From Sarcocystis neurona (lineage: Eukaryota; Apicomplexa; Conoidasida; Eucoccidiorida; Sarcocystidae): a DNA stretch of 64,000 nucleotides. Where the stretch lies: the NCBI GenBank assembly GCA_000727475.1, contig KL647289.1, positions 8,730,154 to 8,794,153 on the forward strand. The letters are read 5' to 3'. The notes beneath the pieces are model-generated. The model ran no database searches, had not been told where the DNA came from, and saw only the letters and a program-made list of their open reading frames with translations. The first letter of the stretch is position 1, and each line of letters opens with the position of its first letter. The position numbers and the translations under genes are program-made. This document shows, piece after piece, positions 12,401 through 23,770 of this stretch.

Positions 12401-12675
12401 CGGACATCACAGCTGCTGCGCTTGGTGCTCCTGTTGGTAGTGATGCTGGAGCTGCCTCTCCTATCGCTCCTGCGAGTGCTGCAGCAGTTGTTGTGGTTGT
12501 CGCAGATGCTGCCGACCTTGCGGAGGCTGCTGCTGCTCCAGGTGCTGCTGCAGTTGCTGCAGGTAACCAAGCTCCGGGGGAGGAAATGTCCAACGGCAGC
12601 GGAGAAGTAGTAGGTTGCCGCAGACGCTTGCAGCAAGTCAAAGAACCTGCCGCTGCTGTGTCGCGAGGCTGTCAT
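6458..12675 (-). CDS. Organellar (bacterial-type) ribosomal protein uL1, five exons
   Basis: This is a uL1 protein of the large ribosomal subunit, which forms the L1 stalk at the tRNA exit site. Minus-strand exons are 11320-12675, 10127-10197, 8549-8655, 6757-6920 and 6458-6535. They total 1776 bases, 591 residues plus TAA. Donors are GAG|GTAATT, GG|GTAGGA, CTG|GTATAC and GAT|GTAAAA. Acceptors all end CAG, and phases match at every junction. In order, the pieces give RGVCTLAHGVGSNVRLAVF, LALGADYAGVEALL, the L1 signature ARVLGPRKLMPSPKSG (then TVV), VVIGRTSFDAAQLLENIK, and a divergent C-terminus RSCIRICMSPRLLRG. These follow the bacterial L1 order without gaps. Bacterial L1 is about 230 residues. 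Here exon 1 adds a long Ser/Ala-rich N-terminal extension, and the ATG at 12675 is a guess. A minus-strand GTAAGT donor at 12906 hints at a further upstream exon. The target could be apicoplast or mitochondrion; I cannot tell which. Confidence 0.85.
8467..8491. repeat. (TA)n microsatellite in a uL1 intron
   Basis: A pure TA run lies about 55 bases past the donor of the third uL1 exon, inside the intron. Confidence 0.9.
8660..11080. repeat. CAG/CTG-rich tracts filling uL1 introns
   Basis: The plus strand is dense in CAG, with variants CAA and CGG, giving CTG on the coding strand of uL1. Most of this falls in the introns between exons at 11320, 10127-10197 and 8549-8655. The 71-base second uL1 exon sits inside the tract and is itself almost free of CAG. 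The repeats keep all six frames open for long distances. They therefore generate poly-Gln, Ser, Ala, Leu or Cys frames (for example 9183-9749 on plus and 8641-9177 on minus) that should not be read as genes. Confidence 0.8.
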
Positions 12676-15600
12676 GATAGGAAATACGCGTACATCTATG
12701 TGGACGCAAAACAAAGATCTGCTTATCGGGGAGGGGCTGCCGGGAGACAAGTTGCATAAGGGGACGACCGAACACGCTCCTTTGCCTCTTCTTGTCCTTC
12801 TCTGCGTCCTGTATGTAGACGTCTACAAACGGGACCAGTGAGTTCTAGAAGTGCGTGTGCCCTTCAGTGCCTCGGTCATCTCTTTCTTCCTAAGCATGTA
12901 CTTACCTACGTGTGTAGAGGGACGTGTAAACGTATGTTTAGGGAGGGTGGCCACACGGAAAAAGAAATATTCCCGTAGTATGGGGAGAAGAAGGGAGTTT
13001 GGACACGCAGAGACGGAAGGGAAACAATTACCGCTCTTCTGCGGAGGAAAAGGGAGGAACACGCGTATTTCTACGGCTAAAAGAAATTTTTGTGGTTCGT
13101 GTACCTGTATGGGTGTGCGGAGCTGCAAGCGACAAGATTCGCCGAAACTGAATGAGAGCTGCACCTTCCAATCCTATGTGTTCACACGGAGGGCCAACGA
13201 AAAACTGTCTAAACGCGTGCGCGTTACGGACAGCCTAAGATTTAAACATCCACCTTTTTGGGAGGTGCGAGGTGAGAGGGCGATGATGCGTCGGAAGCTG
13301 CAGAGCGGAAAGTTATTATGTGCCACGCACAGGAGGAACGACTTAGCACTGCGCACGTCCTTCTGCGTGTTCAGGCACGAACAGAGACGCCTAGATACAC
13401 GCAGGTGGGCGTGGGATGAGAAAGCCCGGCTCCTATTGGAACTCTACTGTGGACAAGTACACAGGAGACTGGGCAGATAGGTGCAGATGAAGCAGTGTGT
13501 GAGGGTACAGGCGTGGTCCTGTTTCACGCTTTCAGCGAAGGGGACGAGCAGACACGTAGATCTACGTTAGCGACAGGAGAAAACAAACGACGCAGAGTCG
13601 TGTTGGTATGATGGGGAAGCTGATGGGGAGACCAAAAAGGAACATACGCAGAAAGAGTGGAAGGAGGTGTGTAGATGGTGTTGATGAGGGAACTAGTAAC
13701 TAACTGCTGCCCATAAAAACCGAAAGGGAAGAACTTCAGACTGCTGCCGCACACGAGTGTGTGTAGTAGACATGCGCAGCGCACCCTACTCTGTGCTGCT
13801 GCAGTAACGTCCTCGCATCCTACTAATAGGCAAGCGCAAGTGATAGTAGTAGTGTCTCCGCCTGCTGTTGCGCTGGTGGCGCCAACCTTGCTGTTGGTTG
13901 TGGCATTTGCTCCGGCTCCTGCCGCTACGGCGCGGCCACTGCAGCGCCGCCTGCTGCTGCGGCTCTTGCCCTGGCAGCCGTCCCTCAAGCACCCGCGCAG
14001 GACCGGCTCCTGCAGCGGCGGTTGCTGCGGTGGGACCTGCTGCCGTTCGTGCCGTGGCTGCAGCTGCTGTCAGTGCTCTTGCTGCCGCTGCAGCTGCTCC
14101 GGCCACACTAATCGACGATGCGGCTCCTCAGTCGTTAGCTCGACAGGAGGTCAAGATAATCTCGAACCACTGCTACGCAAGAGGCATCTCTTTAAGTCCT
14201 GCTGCTAGTACTGTTTCTGCTGCTGCTTGTGCTGGTCTGCTGATTGTGCTGCGTAAATCTATTCTGGATGCACGCCCCACACAAACCCCACATTTTCGTG
14301 TGCGCCCCTCTCTGAGAGTCCACGGCAGCAGTCTAGCCTTGTGCACGGGGGCGCCCCGCTGCTCCACACGCCTCTCCCTCTCGACGTATATACATGTAGA
14401 GGTGTGTGAATCGACTTGATATTTTGTGTAAAATGCAGGAGTTAGTGGAGTACCGTTGCCACCTACAGCATGCAAGCCCTGTGTACATACACGTTCGTAT
14501 TTGTAAGAGATACACAGAGAGGAACCAGCGCGGATGTGCCGCACCACGGGTTGTGAAACAACAACGGAAGTCTACCAGTCACCTCCTGTAATAACGTAGT
14601 TTTACTTCTCCGGACAGTCCGATTGGTCACTATGTATCAAGAGTGTGGTGAGATATATGAAACCTCACACGATGTATATACACGTGTCAGGCTGCGTGTA
14701 TGTTGACGCCTGTGTTCGTGATTTTAGAACCATAGTGCGTAGCATATAAGACAATGTCTTCAAACATCGTTACATACGAAGACACAGGTTTGAAGTGAGG
14801 ATGTGTTATACCTACGTGCAGTCGTGTCTCCACAAAAGTCTACGTATGCGAATGTACGTGCGTGAGTGTGCACGTTTTTGTGTCTCCACTTTTACGTGAG
14901 CGTCTGCCTCAAAGGTGTGAGCACCAGTGAACACCAACAAGTGTTGCAGCAAGCTCAGCCGCACGAGCAGCAACAACATGCTGAATAACAGCAGTACTCA
15001 CAACACCAAAATTCGCCGTACAAAGGGCGGAGCGGAAACAACACCGCAGCAGCCAGGACGGCTGCAAGGTGAACAGCAATATTGGCAGACGTAAGTTCTG
15101 TAGGAAGCTTGCCGCAGCAACCGCAGCCACAAACACGCCAGCATCAGCAGGAGGAGAGCGATTTCGCTAACAAAACACGCAGCAACGGCAGCGGCCGCAG
15201 AACATTTGTAGTTGCTGCTCCTGCAGAGGACGAGCAGTAGCTCGAAAGGCTACACCAGGTACAACCACTAAGGAGAACTGCTTAAGGAGAAGCAGCAGAG
15301 CTACGAGCAGCAACAGGGACAACAGCTTCCCCCGCTGACGGCGACACGCGCCGCGAAAGCGCCAGCAGCAGCGGCAGCAGCAGTAGTCAAACCTGTACAC
15401 AACAGCAGTGTACAACTCTATGTACGCGCAGTAGCACCAGAAGCGTCGCTGAGTAGCAAGAACGGCATGCTCCGGACCTTTGAAGACTGCCCCTTGTAAA
15501 AGAATCATTCCTTCAATATGCAGCCGCAAAGCAGAGAAGCACACGACCGACAGTTCGACGAGGCAGCCGCAGCGGGCAGCAACACGTGGCATCATCTTGA

Positions 15601-15794
15601 AGACGAAGAACAGTAATCGAAGCAAAACAAAACGTTGTAAAGAGAGTTAGATCTATGTTACATATTTATGCTTGGCCGACTATGCACGTACGCAAGTGGG
15701 TATATAAATATATATACATACATGTATACGTGTCAATAACTGCGTCGCACCGCCGATCTGCATCATAGCCTAGCGGCAGGAGTCGTCACCAACA
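12676..15794. other. Spacer upstream of uL1 and of the Dpy-30-like gene
   Basis: This stretch separates two divergently transcribed genes, so promoters for both should lie here; no motif stands out. A non-repetitive part (12.8-13.5 kb) has a minus-strand donor TAG|GTAAGT at 12906 that may end a 5' exon of uL1. CTG/CAG-rich parts lie at 13850-14110 and 14930-15400. A minus-strand frame beginning with two ATG codons at 15595-15590 runs unspliced-looking to a possible donor AAAG|GTCC at 15478. It could be a first exon of another gene but has no further support. A TA/TATAAATA-like run at 15700-15722 precedes the gene at 15795. Confidence 0.4.
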
Positions 15795-18458
15795 ATGGAA
15801 GTGACGGAAGCGAACAAAGAGCTGGTGTCGCCTTATGGGGAAGAAGGTGAAGCCGCAGATGATTCCCCCACTTCTCAGCTAAGACATCTGAAGGAAATCA
15901 GTTACATCCTTGAGAAGCTCCGATCGAATAGAACCAGATTTCTCCTTGCAGCAGCTCACCGCAGGCGGCGACACTTGGGTAGCTTTGCAGCAAAACAGAA
16001 GCACGAGCCTGGAAATCCCCTTTCTCCTGAATTTGCCGCCCCTCGGCAAGGAGAACAGGGGTTTCACGAAGAGACAAATCTACACCACGAGTATCTGTTG
16101 CAAAACCACTGGCAAGATCACCAACACCACGGACATGAACAACAGGAAAGCCCGCACCAGAAGCACTCGCAGCGAGACGGATTTTCTCTTGATGTAGAGT
16201 TATATTCAGAAGCGCGTTCTGTCGGTTCTTTGTCTGATGTGCCCGCTCGTGCTCTAGATGACGCAGGCGTGTACCGTGAGGGTGACGCCTCCAATAATGG
16301 AAGACATCCAGCAGAGGCCACAGCTGCCGCAGCACCGCCTGACATAGGGGCGGCGCCAACATACTTTTGCAACCGAATCTCACCCAATTATTATGCAAAT
16401 ACTGCAACGGCAGCGCCAGCAGCAACATATGACAGAGACACTCTGCCACCTGCAGTGGATCGGTCGGGCGCACTAGCGCCAGCAACAGTAACTGCAGCAG
16501 GAATAACGACGAGCGCATCTTCAGACTGGGTGGGATCCTATCCGGCAAGAAGAGAATCTCTTCTTCAGAGGGCTCCTGTGACATTGGCAGGAGACGATGT
16601 CGACCTGTACCTAGGTGAACTTCTAGTACCTCTTCTGCATGACGGATTAGTGATGCTTTGCCGCTTAGTAGAACTGAAACAAAACGACAAGACAAAGCAA
16701 AGATTGGGGCTTGCTTTTCACAAGCATTTCGATCCTTTGCGATGGCTGGGGCAGTATTTAATGAGGCACCACCCCAAGAATGGGGCAGCACAGCCGGGGG
16801 GGACAAGCCTTCCCCTCACTGCTTCACGCCTCAGTGGGAGCTCAGCACAGTATCACCAGAGGGCGTCTGTTTCTGCTTCTGCGTCTGATCAGAACAAATC
16901 GAAGATTACGAACGAGACGGACAGTTTCACCGCACTTGCGACGGCAGATGAGACAGCAGCAACGGCAGAAACAGCAATGCCAGCTGCTGCATATGCGGCC
17001 GCTGCACGCACCGCTCAAGCAGTTACACACACCAGCACCGCAGAAACAGCACACGCTTCAACAGCTACAGCTCAAGCCACGACAGATGCAGCAGCACTGG
17101 CAGGCGGTGCAGAGCCCGCCGGAGCTGCTGGGTCAGCCCCGGATGAAAAAACAACAATAACGGCTCCAGTAAATTTGCCAGCATCAACAACAGGAACTGA
17201 TTCAGCGGCAGCAACCGCTGCTGAAACGGCGGCGGCACATGGTAAAGCCGATGCGGAGCAAACAGTCACTCTTGCTGCTTCACATATTCTCTCGACGGCC
17301 GGCGGTGGAAAGCTAGAAAGCCTGCACAAACGGCGCATGCAGCAGTACGCTTCGTTTTACGGTGTAATAAAGGACATTGTAGATGAGGAAAGAAGCCGAC
17401 GTGACTTCCTGCTGCGCCGAGAAGAGGTGAAGCAGGTCTTTGATGCGTACTGTCGAGAAAGAAGTGACCCCCGCTTTGTGCAGGGCATTTCTGGCGGCAA
17501 GAGCAGAAGAAGCTCTTGCATAAGCGTGGGAGGTGAGCAGTGGGGAAAAAGGCTTTCTCTCTCTTTACGAAGAAGAACCTCTACCGTAACAGACCGCATA
17601 TTTTCATTTGCAGCAGCAAACAGCGGCTCCTCGCGCAGCCCCAGGAAATTCACAACAGCATCAACAGGACGACTGTCGTCTGCTGGCGCAGCAAGAGCTG
17701 CAGAAAGAACAGCAACAGAGGCAGAACATATTCCAGCAGATACAGGAGCTTCAGAAGGAGCAGCTGGAATGCCAACAGAAGAAATGGTACCCGCAGCACA
17801 AGGAGCAGCCGAGGGACGTGCAAGCAGGGTACCAGCAGGAATATCACCGCGCGCAAGGGTAGGCTCAAGGGGAAACTTAAGTTCTGGAGAAATAGGAGAA
17901 CAAGTTCTCCGTTCCGAGGGAGAAACACGGGGAGACCGTTTGCCGAAAGCAACAGGAGAAGTTGCTGCACCAGGAATAGCAGACGGGACCGAAGAAGGCG
18001 AGGCCTTCGACTGTATCCCCGTGAGTGTAGAAGATTTGCAAGATATTCTGGAAAGACTCGATGCCCACTGGGAAATGGGTGGAAGACTTGTGGCCGTATT
18101 CCAAGAAGGACTACCAATTCCTATGGCAACAGAGCATGCAGATTTGATTCAGTATTTGTTGCCAGAACAGGAACGGGAGCTGGTGATAGAAGACCCTGAG
18201 GATGTGCAAGCCGACGAGTTCTGGGAGTTTGTGAAATGTTACGCAGAAGTGCACACCTGGATCCGTCGTGAGCTATACAATAAGAGACAGAAAGACCTTC
18301 ACGTCAAACCTGCTGCGAACAACCAGCAGAATCTTGTAGAGCGACTGGTAAGGAAGAAGATGGTTGTAGTGCAACAGAAAGATGACGAGGAGGAAGAAGC
18401 CTTTCAAATAGAAGGACCGGAAAAGTACGAAAAAGGAGGAGGCTCGTACTTCGGCTGA
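15795..18458 (+). CDS. Large protein with a Dpy-30-like segment
   Basis: This is a single-exon frame of 887 residues, from ATG in the context ACCAACAATGG to TGA. Unlike the giant ORFs elsewhere, its codons are varied and its frame is not kept open by CAG alone. Residues about 270-330 read as a Dpy-30-type motif. LYLGELLVPLLHDGLVMLC is followed, after a basic insertion of about 20 residues, by DPLRWLGQYLMRHHP. Dpy-30 motifs dock on amphipathic helices in Set1/COMPASS and in flagellar proteins. Residues about 360-500 are an Ala/Thr-rich, probably disordered linker. Residues about 506-570 form a charged, probably helical segment starting KLESLHKRRM. Residues about 740-865 form a second folded-looking block with an acidic and Lys-rich tail. 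Coccidian male gametes are flagellated, so an axonemal role is plausible. A chromatin role is the alternative. The match rests on motif reading only. Confidence 0.75.
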   Translation: MEVTEANKELVSPYGEEGEAADDSPTSQLRHLKEISYILEKLRSNRTRFLLAAAHRRRRHLGSFAAKQKHEPGNPLSPEFAAPRQGEQGFHEETNLHHEYLLQNHWQDHQHHGHEQQESPHQKHSQRDGFSLDVELYSEARSVGSLSDVPARALDDAGVYREGDASNNGRHPAEATAAAAPPDIGAAPTYFCNRISPNYYANTATAAPAATYDRDTLPPAVDRSGALAPATVTAAGITTSASSDWVGSYPARRESLLQRAPVTLAGDDVDLYLGELLVPLLHDGLVMLCRLVELKQNDKTKQRLGLAFHKHFDPLRWLGQYLMRHHPKNGAAQPGGTSLPLTASRLSGSSAQYHQRASVSASASDQNKSKITNETDSFTALATADETAATAETAMPAAAYAAAARTAQAVTHTSTAETAHASTATAQATTDAAALAGGAEPAGAAGSAPDEKTTITAPVNLPASTTGTDSAAATAAETAAAHGKADAEQTVTLAASHILSTAGGGKLESLHKRRMQQYASFYGVIKDIVDEERSRRDFLLRREEVKQVFDAYCRERSDPRFVQGISGGKSRRSSCISVGGEQWGKRLSLSLRRRTSTVTDRIFSFAAANSGSSRSPRKFTTASTGRLSSAGAARAAERTATEAEHIPADTGASEGAAGMPTEEMVPAAQGAAEGRASRVPAGISPRARVGSRGNLSSGEIGEQVLRSEGETRGDRLPKATGEVAAPGIADGTEEGEAFDCIPVSVEDLQDILERLDAHWEMGGRLVAVFQEGLPIPMATEHADLIQYLLPEQERELVIEDPEDVQADEFWEFVKCYAEVHTWIRRELYNKRQKDLHVKPAANNQQNLVERLVRKKMVVVQQKDDEEEEAFQIEGPEKYEKGGGSYFG

Positions 18459-21400
18459 GGTCAAGGACGCCAAACGTAAAGAAACGGATGAATGACTGTG
18501 AACACCAACGCAAACGAGGGAATATGTATATCGATATATGTACGGATCCGTAAATGCACGAACGTAGGGTAGAATGTTTCTGTGCACGGCTGTATCCGTG
18601 GGTTTACGCGTTCGTGCGCCCATTTATATATATATACATGTAGAGGGAGAGATGGACAAAGGTATGCAGAGACAGAGAGAGACAGAGAGAGACAGAGGGA
18701 GAGACATACCGGTAAAGAGAATGAGAGGTCCGCAAGCGGAGGCTGGAAGCTTGCTGGTGCATACAAGAAATCATCCGTATGGACACAAGTTTACTACTTC
18801 AAAGATCGACCTTTGATTGTATGTTTGGCCTCCTAGCTCTATAGGCGCGCACCCGCATACTCCAGTGTCTGCGTCTCGATGTGTGTGACCCTGTATGCAT
18901 ACTCTCGTAAACCGCTGTACATATAGGGATGCGCGTGCTAGCGTCTCCCAAATATTGGTATACGTATACGTGCAAGCGGTGTCATACGCACGTTTGTGTG
19001 TGTAAGCACACGGACACACGTATACGCTTAATTGTGTAGACGTTCCCATGTACAATTGCCTGCACATCTGTCCCCGACAACGTATGCATGTATATCTTGA
19101 TTTACATGCGGGACGGCCACACATTTGTTTATGCACACACATCTGTGTACACATATATATGTATGTATATATATATATATATGCAAAAACCGGTGCGTCG
19201 AATACGAGTAGAGGTGGAGTCTTCTGTCCATGAACAGATGAAGGCGAGCAATAGCATGAATGAACCGATGCGGGAGACTTAAAACTTGCAGAATAAGATA
19301 CAGCAGAAAAAATGTATTGACACCTAAAAAGAAGAATGCAGACCGTGGCTAGATGTCTTCACAGGTACTGTACGTTTTTGTAGACTTTCGCCTGCGTACG
19401 TGTGTACTGCTCACTCCCGCTTGTAAGGACAACCTCCATGTCCATGTGGAATAAGTGACTGAAAAGAGGTTTGGCTGCCGAAGATGCAAACCTGCACGGA
19501 GCACTGCTGTAAGTCAAATCTTCGAACAGACTCCACACTATTTTGAGGACGCATGGACTAAGGTATGCTCACATTCGTGCTTCTGGACTTGTGCGTATAC
19601 ACACGTACACACGTATACGTACGAACATATTTATGAGGCACAGCCTCCTACGCATCTGCAAAGAGGGTGTCATTCTGTCCCATATATATCAGGCATATAG
19701 CCTCCTATGTATCTTCGAAGAACGTGTCATTCTGTCTCATATATATGAGGCATATAGCCTCCTACGTATCTGCGAAGAACGTCTCATTCTGTCCTATACA
19801 TATAAGGCATATAGCCTCCCACGTATCTGCAAAGAACGTGCCATTCTGTCACAACTCAAGGATGCTCACGTGTGCACAAATCTGTAGCAGAGTACACTTG
19901 TTGAAAGGTGCAAATACGAAGATGTGTGTGAAGACATATGTATATACAGATAGGTAAAGTGTACGTAGCTAGGTAGATACGTGTACGCGTATATTTCCAC
20001 GTGAAGCAGAGCACACCTGACTCTGAGGAAGAAGGAAGACTGTTTTTATTTATGGATGTACGTGTAAACACGTACGTATCTCTACATAGATGTCTGTATA
20101 TACGTATATCTATGTGTGCCTCTAAATGTGTGAAGCAGTGTAGGATGAATGGGGAAGCGTGAAGGGAAAAATCATACGAAAGTATATATGTGTATGCCTG
20201 TGGCACAGGTCTGCACACGTGGTATAGTTACACCATATGTAAACTCGGTCCCCCCTTCATACACTGTCTTCAACCCTTGTATACACGTAGATACACCCAC
20301 GCCTGAAGGATGCGTGGGTCCGAAGGTAGAGGAGAATTCAAAGATAGAGACACGTGTTTATTTTCTCGACTGGTCAAGCGTGGACGCTTGAACACAAAGT
20401 GAGGCCGTTGTAAACCGAAGACGAAAGCTACGGAAAAGCACTTCGTACGGCATCACTCAGTCCACCGGCGCCTCAAGGCTCCTTCAATGGCATCAGTTGA
20501 AGACGGTTTACACATCTAGAGTGAATGCATGTCTTGCGTGTGCCTTACTCACCGGGATACGCTAGCGCGTCACGGAGTGTAGACAAAATAAATGGCGCAG
20601 TATTCTTTACTCAATGTTACCGTGTAAAATGTGTCTGCAGCAAGGATGAGGACGCAGTAGTAAACTTAGAACTGCCTAAACTCCGACAAACGCTAAAACA
20701 ATCCTTCTCTGTAGCGCATTCCTGGCTTTGTCCGCTCGTGAAAACTATCTTCTCTTATGTGGTGTCAACACGCGCACAGTACGCAGTCGGGACTGTGCGC
20801 GCACGTAAACTGGACGTATGGCACCGCCTAATTTTACGCGTGTCCGTGACGCACACGCAGAGTTGCAGAGCTTTGTAATCCTTTGTCGTGCACAAGCAGA
20901 TCTCTCCGTGCCTGCCTTTGCGCGTAAGCGAGCACGGACCTGCGCTCAATATCATAATACAATGAAGAGTCTGAACAGTTCTGTATATGCGCAACAAGCT
21001 ACGTGTGCGACAACAGCGCGCAGACGAGTGCTCACTCAACTGCAGAGCCGTAATTCTTCACGCTGTCCCTCACACGCGTGCGTACGAGCGGACAGGGAAA
21101 CTGCGGGGGAGAAAGAGAATGACAGAGACGGAGAGACAGAGAGAAACAAAGCCCTATCTTGCTATACAACGCAGGACATTTTCGTAAAAATGTGTGACCT
21201 GGACTATTCTTACCACATACGTAGCATCAAAAACGTGTGGACACGGAGGCGTGAGCGAATATCTCCAAATTCTTGCACCTGCGCACTCTATTTTGACGTA
21301 GACGCAACACATTAGCGCTCTGCTTTTTTGTCCCCCAGTCGAATTGTACCCCTGACAACTGTACGCGAGTTTTTCCTGCACAACAACGCGCATCTATCCT

Positions 21401-23770
21401 GTGAACATGGGTATGTTTTGTTGGAGTGGGGAAGATGCACGAGAAACTGCACGACACACCGGTCTCAGTCGCTTTATCCTAACACCTGCCTCTATCTAGG
21501 TCTGCTTCCGATTGTATCCTACGCGGATTGTAGCTGTCTGCAGGACTGGGCATACATCTCCTTAGAAGCGTTCACACAGGAATTGATTTTAACTAGTTGC
21601 TGCCGAAGTAACAGGGTCTACGGTCTCCGCGTGCATGTTCATGCAGCTGCGTAGGTCTACACAAAATCACGTGCCGCCGAAACATACATGACACAGTAGT
21701 ACACTTGAAGGACTCTCTGTAAACAAATGGCGATTTCTGTATGCAGAGAGCACGACTCATGTTCTATTGTGTACGTCGTTGCAGGTTCGACATGTAAGGA
21801 CAGAGCCACTCTGACCCCTTTACGCACCTGTTTGTGTGGTGCACATTGCTGTCGTGGAGGACAAAGTTGAATACGTACACTTGTGTGTTGGCGAACACGT
21901 TCGCATTCCACCATTTTGTTGTGTGGAGCTTTTCCGCCTACACACTCTTGTCGCTTCTGGCATATATTCTTATCTGTACATGTGTCTACACACTTTTTCT
22001 GGGTAAATGTCTCCCTACTATTGTACGAGTGAAGACATCTGCTTCTGTCCATCATTCTGTTCTACACCACGCATGTGTGGGCATGTACGTTGTGTGGATA
22101 GTGACCTTTTTCGCACACACGTAGCTGCAGAGCTGTCCAGGTGATTACACACATCCAGCCGCTCTTACGCACACACCTCTTATGTATTCGCATAAAACGT
22201 CCGGCAAAGCTAGAGGCTCTTTCTTACGTAGAGACGTTTAATGCATAGGCCTGTAGGTACCTAAGTGGACGTAGGTAATATGCATATACATACATATATA
22301 GGTCTTGCAGTGCAACGTGTTTGCCGAACAGCTGAAAGCAATCCAGGCAAATGTAAGCCCTGCAACTTTGGCCAGCCTGTCGCTTGTTGATGTCTAGACT
22401 GAAGAGAGAGAACAACCGTGTTGTGGCGTGGAATACCCACACGCAACTTTCGCTGGTTTTCATACGTTTATTGACAAGACTGCATACGCTTTACAAACAG
22501 CTGTGTAGACTACGCTAGTAGCAGTGACAGGACAAAAAGCACCAGCCGTTGTTGATGCTGGTGAAATAAAAATTATCAGAAGCAGCAGCAACAGCAACAG
22601 CAACAGCAGCGACGCTAGCAGAGGCAGCAGCAACAACCTCAACAGCAACAGCGGCAGTGAGCTCAACTGCGTCAAGCGCTGTAGCGGCAACAGCGCCACT
22701 ATTTGCGGTATCACCCTTTTATGTGCCTACCACCTTCTCCCACAAAATTCTTCGTGCTGATACTCCCCAGGGGGAGTCACATAGAGTACCACGGCAGTAG
22801 CGTAGGCGTGAAGCCACCACAGTTTTTTTTTCTCTCCACCGAATGATTGCGCTCGCTGTTTATCGAAGCGTCGGGTCCGCAGCGGTGGAGAAGTATGTTA
22901 GTTTTTTTACATTTGTTTCAAAACGCGTAGTGACCTCACTCTGCCTTCGAGCCTCCTCATACAGAGAGATGTCTCCGGGTGCATGAACCCTGTGCAAGTG
23001 TGCCTCTGTGTGTATGGATGTGCATATACTTACGTGTCTACATATCTGCTAATGTATGTATGTGCTGCCCCGTCCCTATGTTTCTATCTGTATGTCCATC
23101 GACCTACCTATCTCTGTCTGCCTGAATATGTATCTTACAGGATTTTCTTACGCATGGCCGCAGTATTCAGTCATCAGCATGGCGCGTCATCAACTGTCAA
23201 GGATTACTGATAAAGTCAAGTCTCCGCAAGTGTGTATATCAAAACGTATACACAGTATATGTTCGCTAATTCCCTCCTGTGAAAAAAGGATGTATGCGTG
23301 TGTATGTAAAAATGTTTTAACACTGGTATGTGTGTCACACGTCTGTTACAATGACTCTGTGTAACATGTCTATTTTCCTTCTGCCACGTAGATGTTCGCA
23401 TTTACTAGTCTTTAGAGAGTTTTGTGTGCGTATGAATCGCGCCGAACTCCACATATATTAATACACACACGTACGTGTGCATCTATTTATTCGACTAGGA
23501 TAGCACTGAACAGAGGCCAGCGCTATCCGTACATTTTTTCGCAGTTGCACGGAAAATTTCAGTGTCCTGCATGTGTGCAAAGCGTAGCTTCATATTCGCC
23601 AAGAAGGGGGTACAATCCGTCGCAGTGCTTGCATATAGAAACATGTGGGTATGTACCTCCATCTACGGTTACGCAAGGCCGCACACAACCGGTTTCCCTG
23701 TGCACTAATTTTTTCAGTATGCGCAATCCTAGATACGTACACGCTTACGTATTCCTGCATCCACAAGCAG
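18459..23770. other. Repeat-rich spacer
   Basis: The stretch contains GAGA-rich sequence (18640-18720), a TA run (19157-19182), a 57-bp tandem repeat (listed separately) and an AGC/AAC run near 22575-22660. Two longer plus-strand frames begin with ATG at 20525 (117 codons) and 20818 (165 codons) in non-repetitive DNA. Neither has a recognisable motif. A plus-strand GTAAGT near 19510 could be a donor. I see no gene I can support. Confidence 0.45.
19630..19851. repeat. 57-bp tandem repeat, about 3.9 copies
   Basis: The string CATTCTGT recurs at 19671, 19728, 19785 and 19842, each exactly 57 bases apart. Each unit carries a diverged form of ATATAGCCTCC. The period is a multiple of three. In one plus-strand frame every unit is open and reads as a 19-residue repeat around SHIYEAYSLLRICEER, but no start, stop or neighbouring exon supports coding. 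Confidence 0.9.

Noticed and set aside
12851..13480. 209-codon plus-strand frame
   Set aside because: It has no ATG at the start and no recognisable motif; the opposite strand has a plausible splice donor at 12906.
20818..21315. 165-codon ATG-started plus-strand frame
   Set aside because: It has no motif, and its sequence includes a GAGA repeat and reads as random; kept only as a mention in the spacer.
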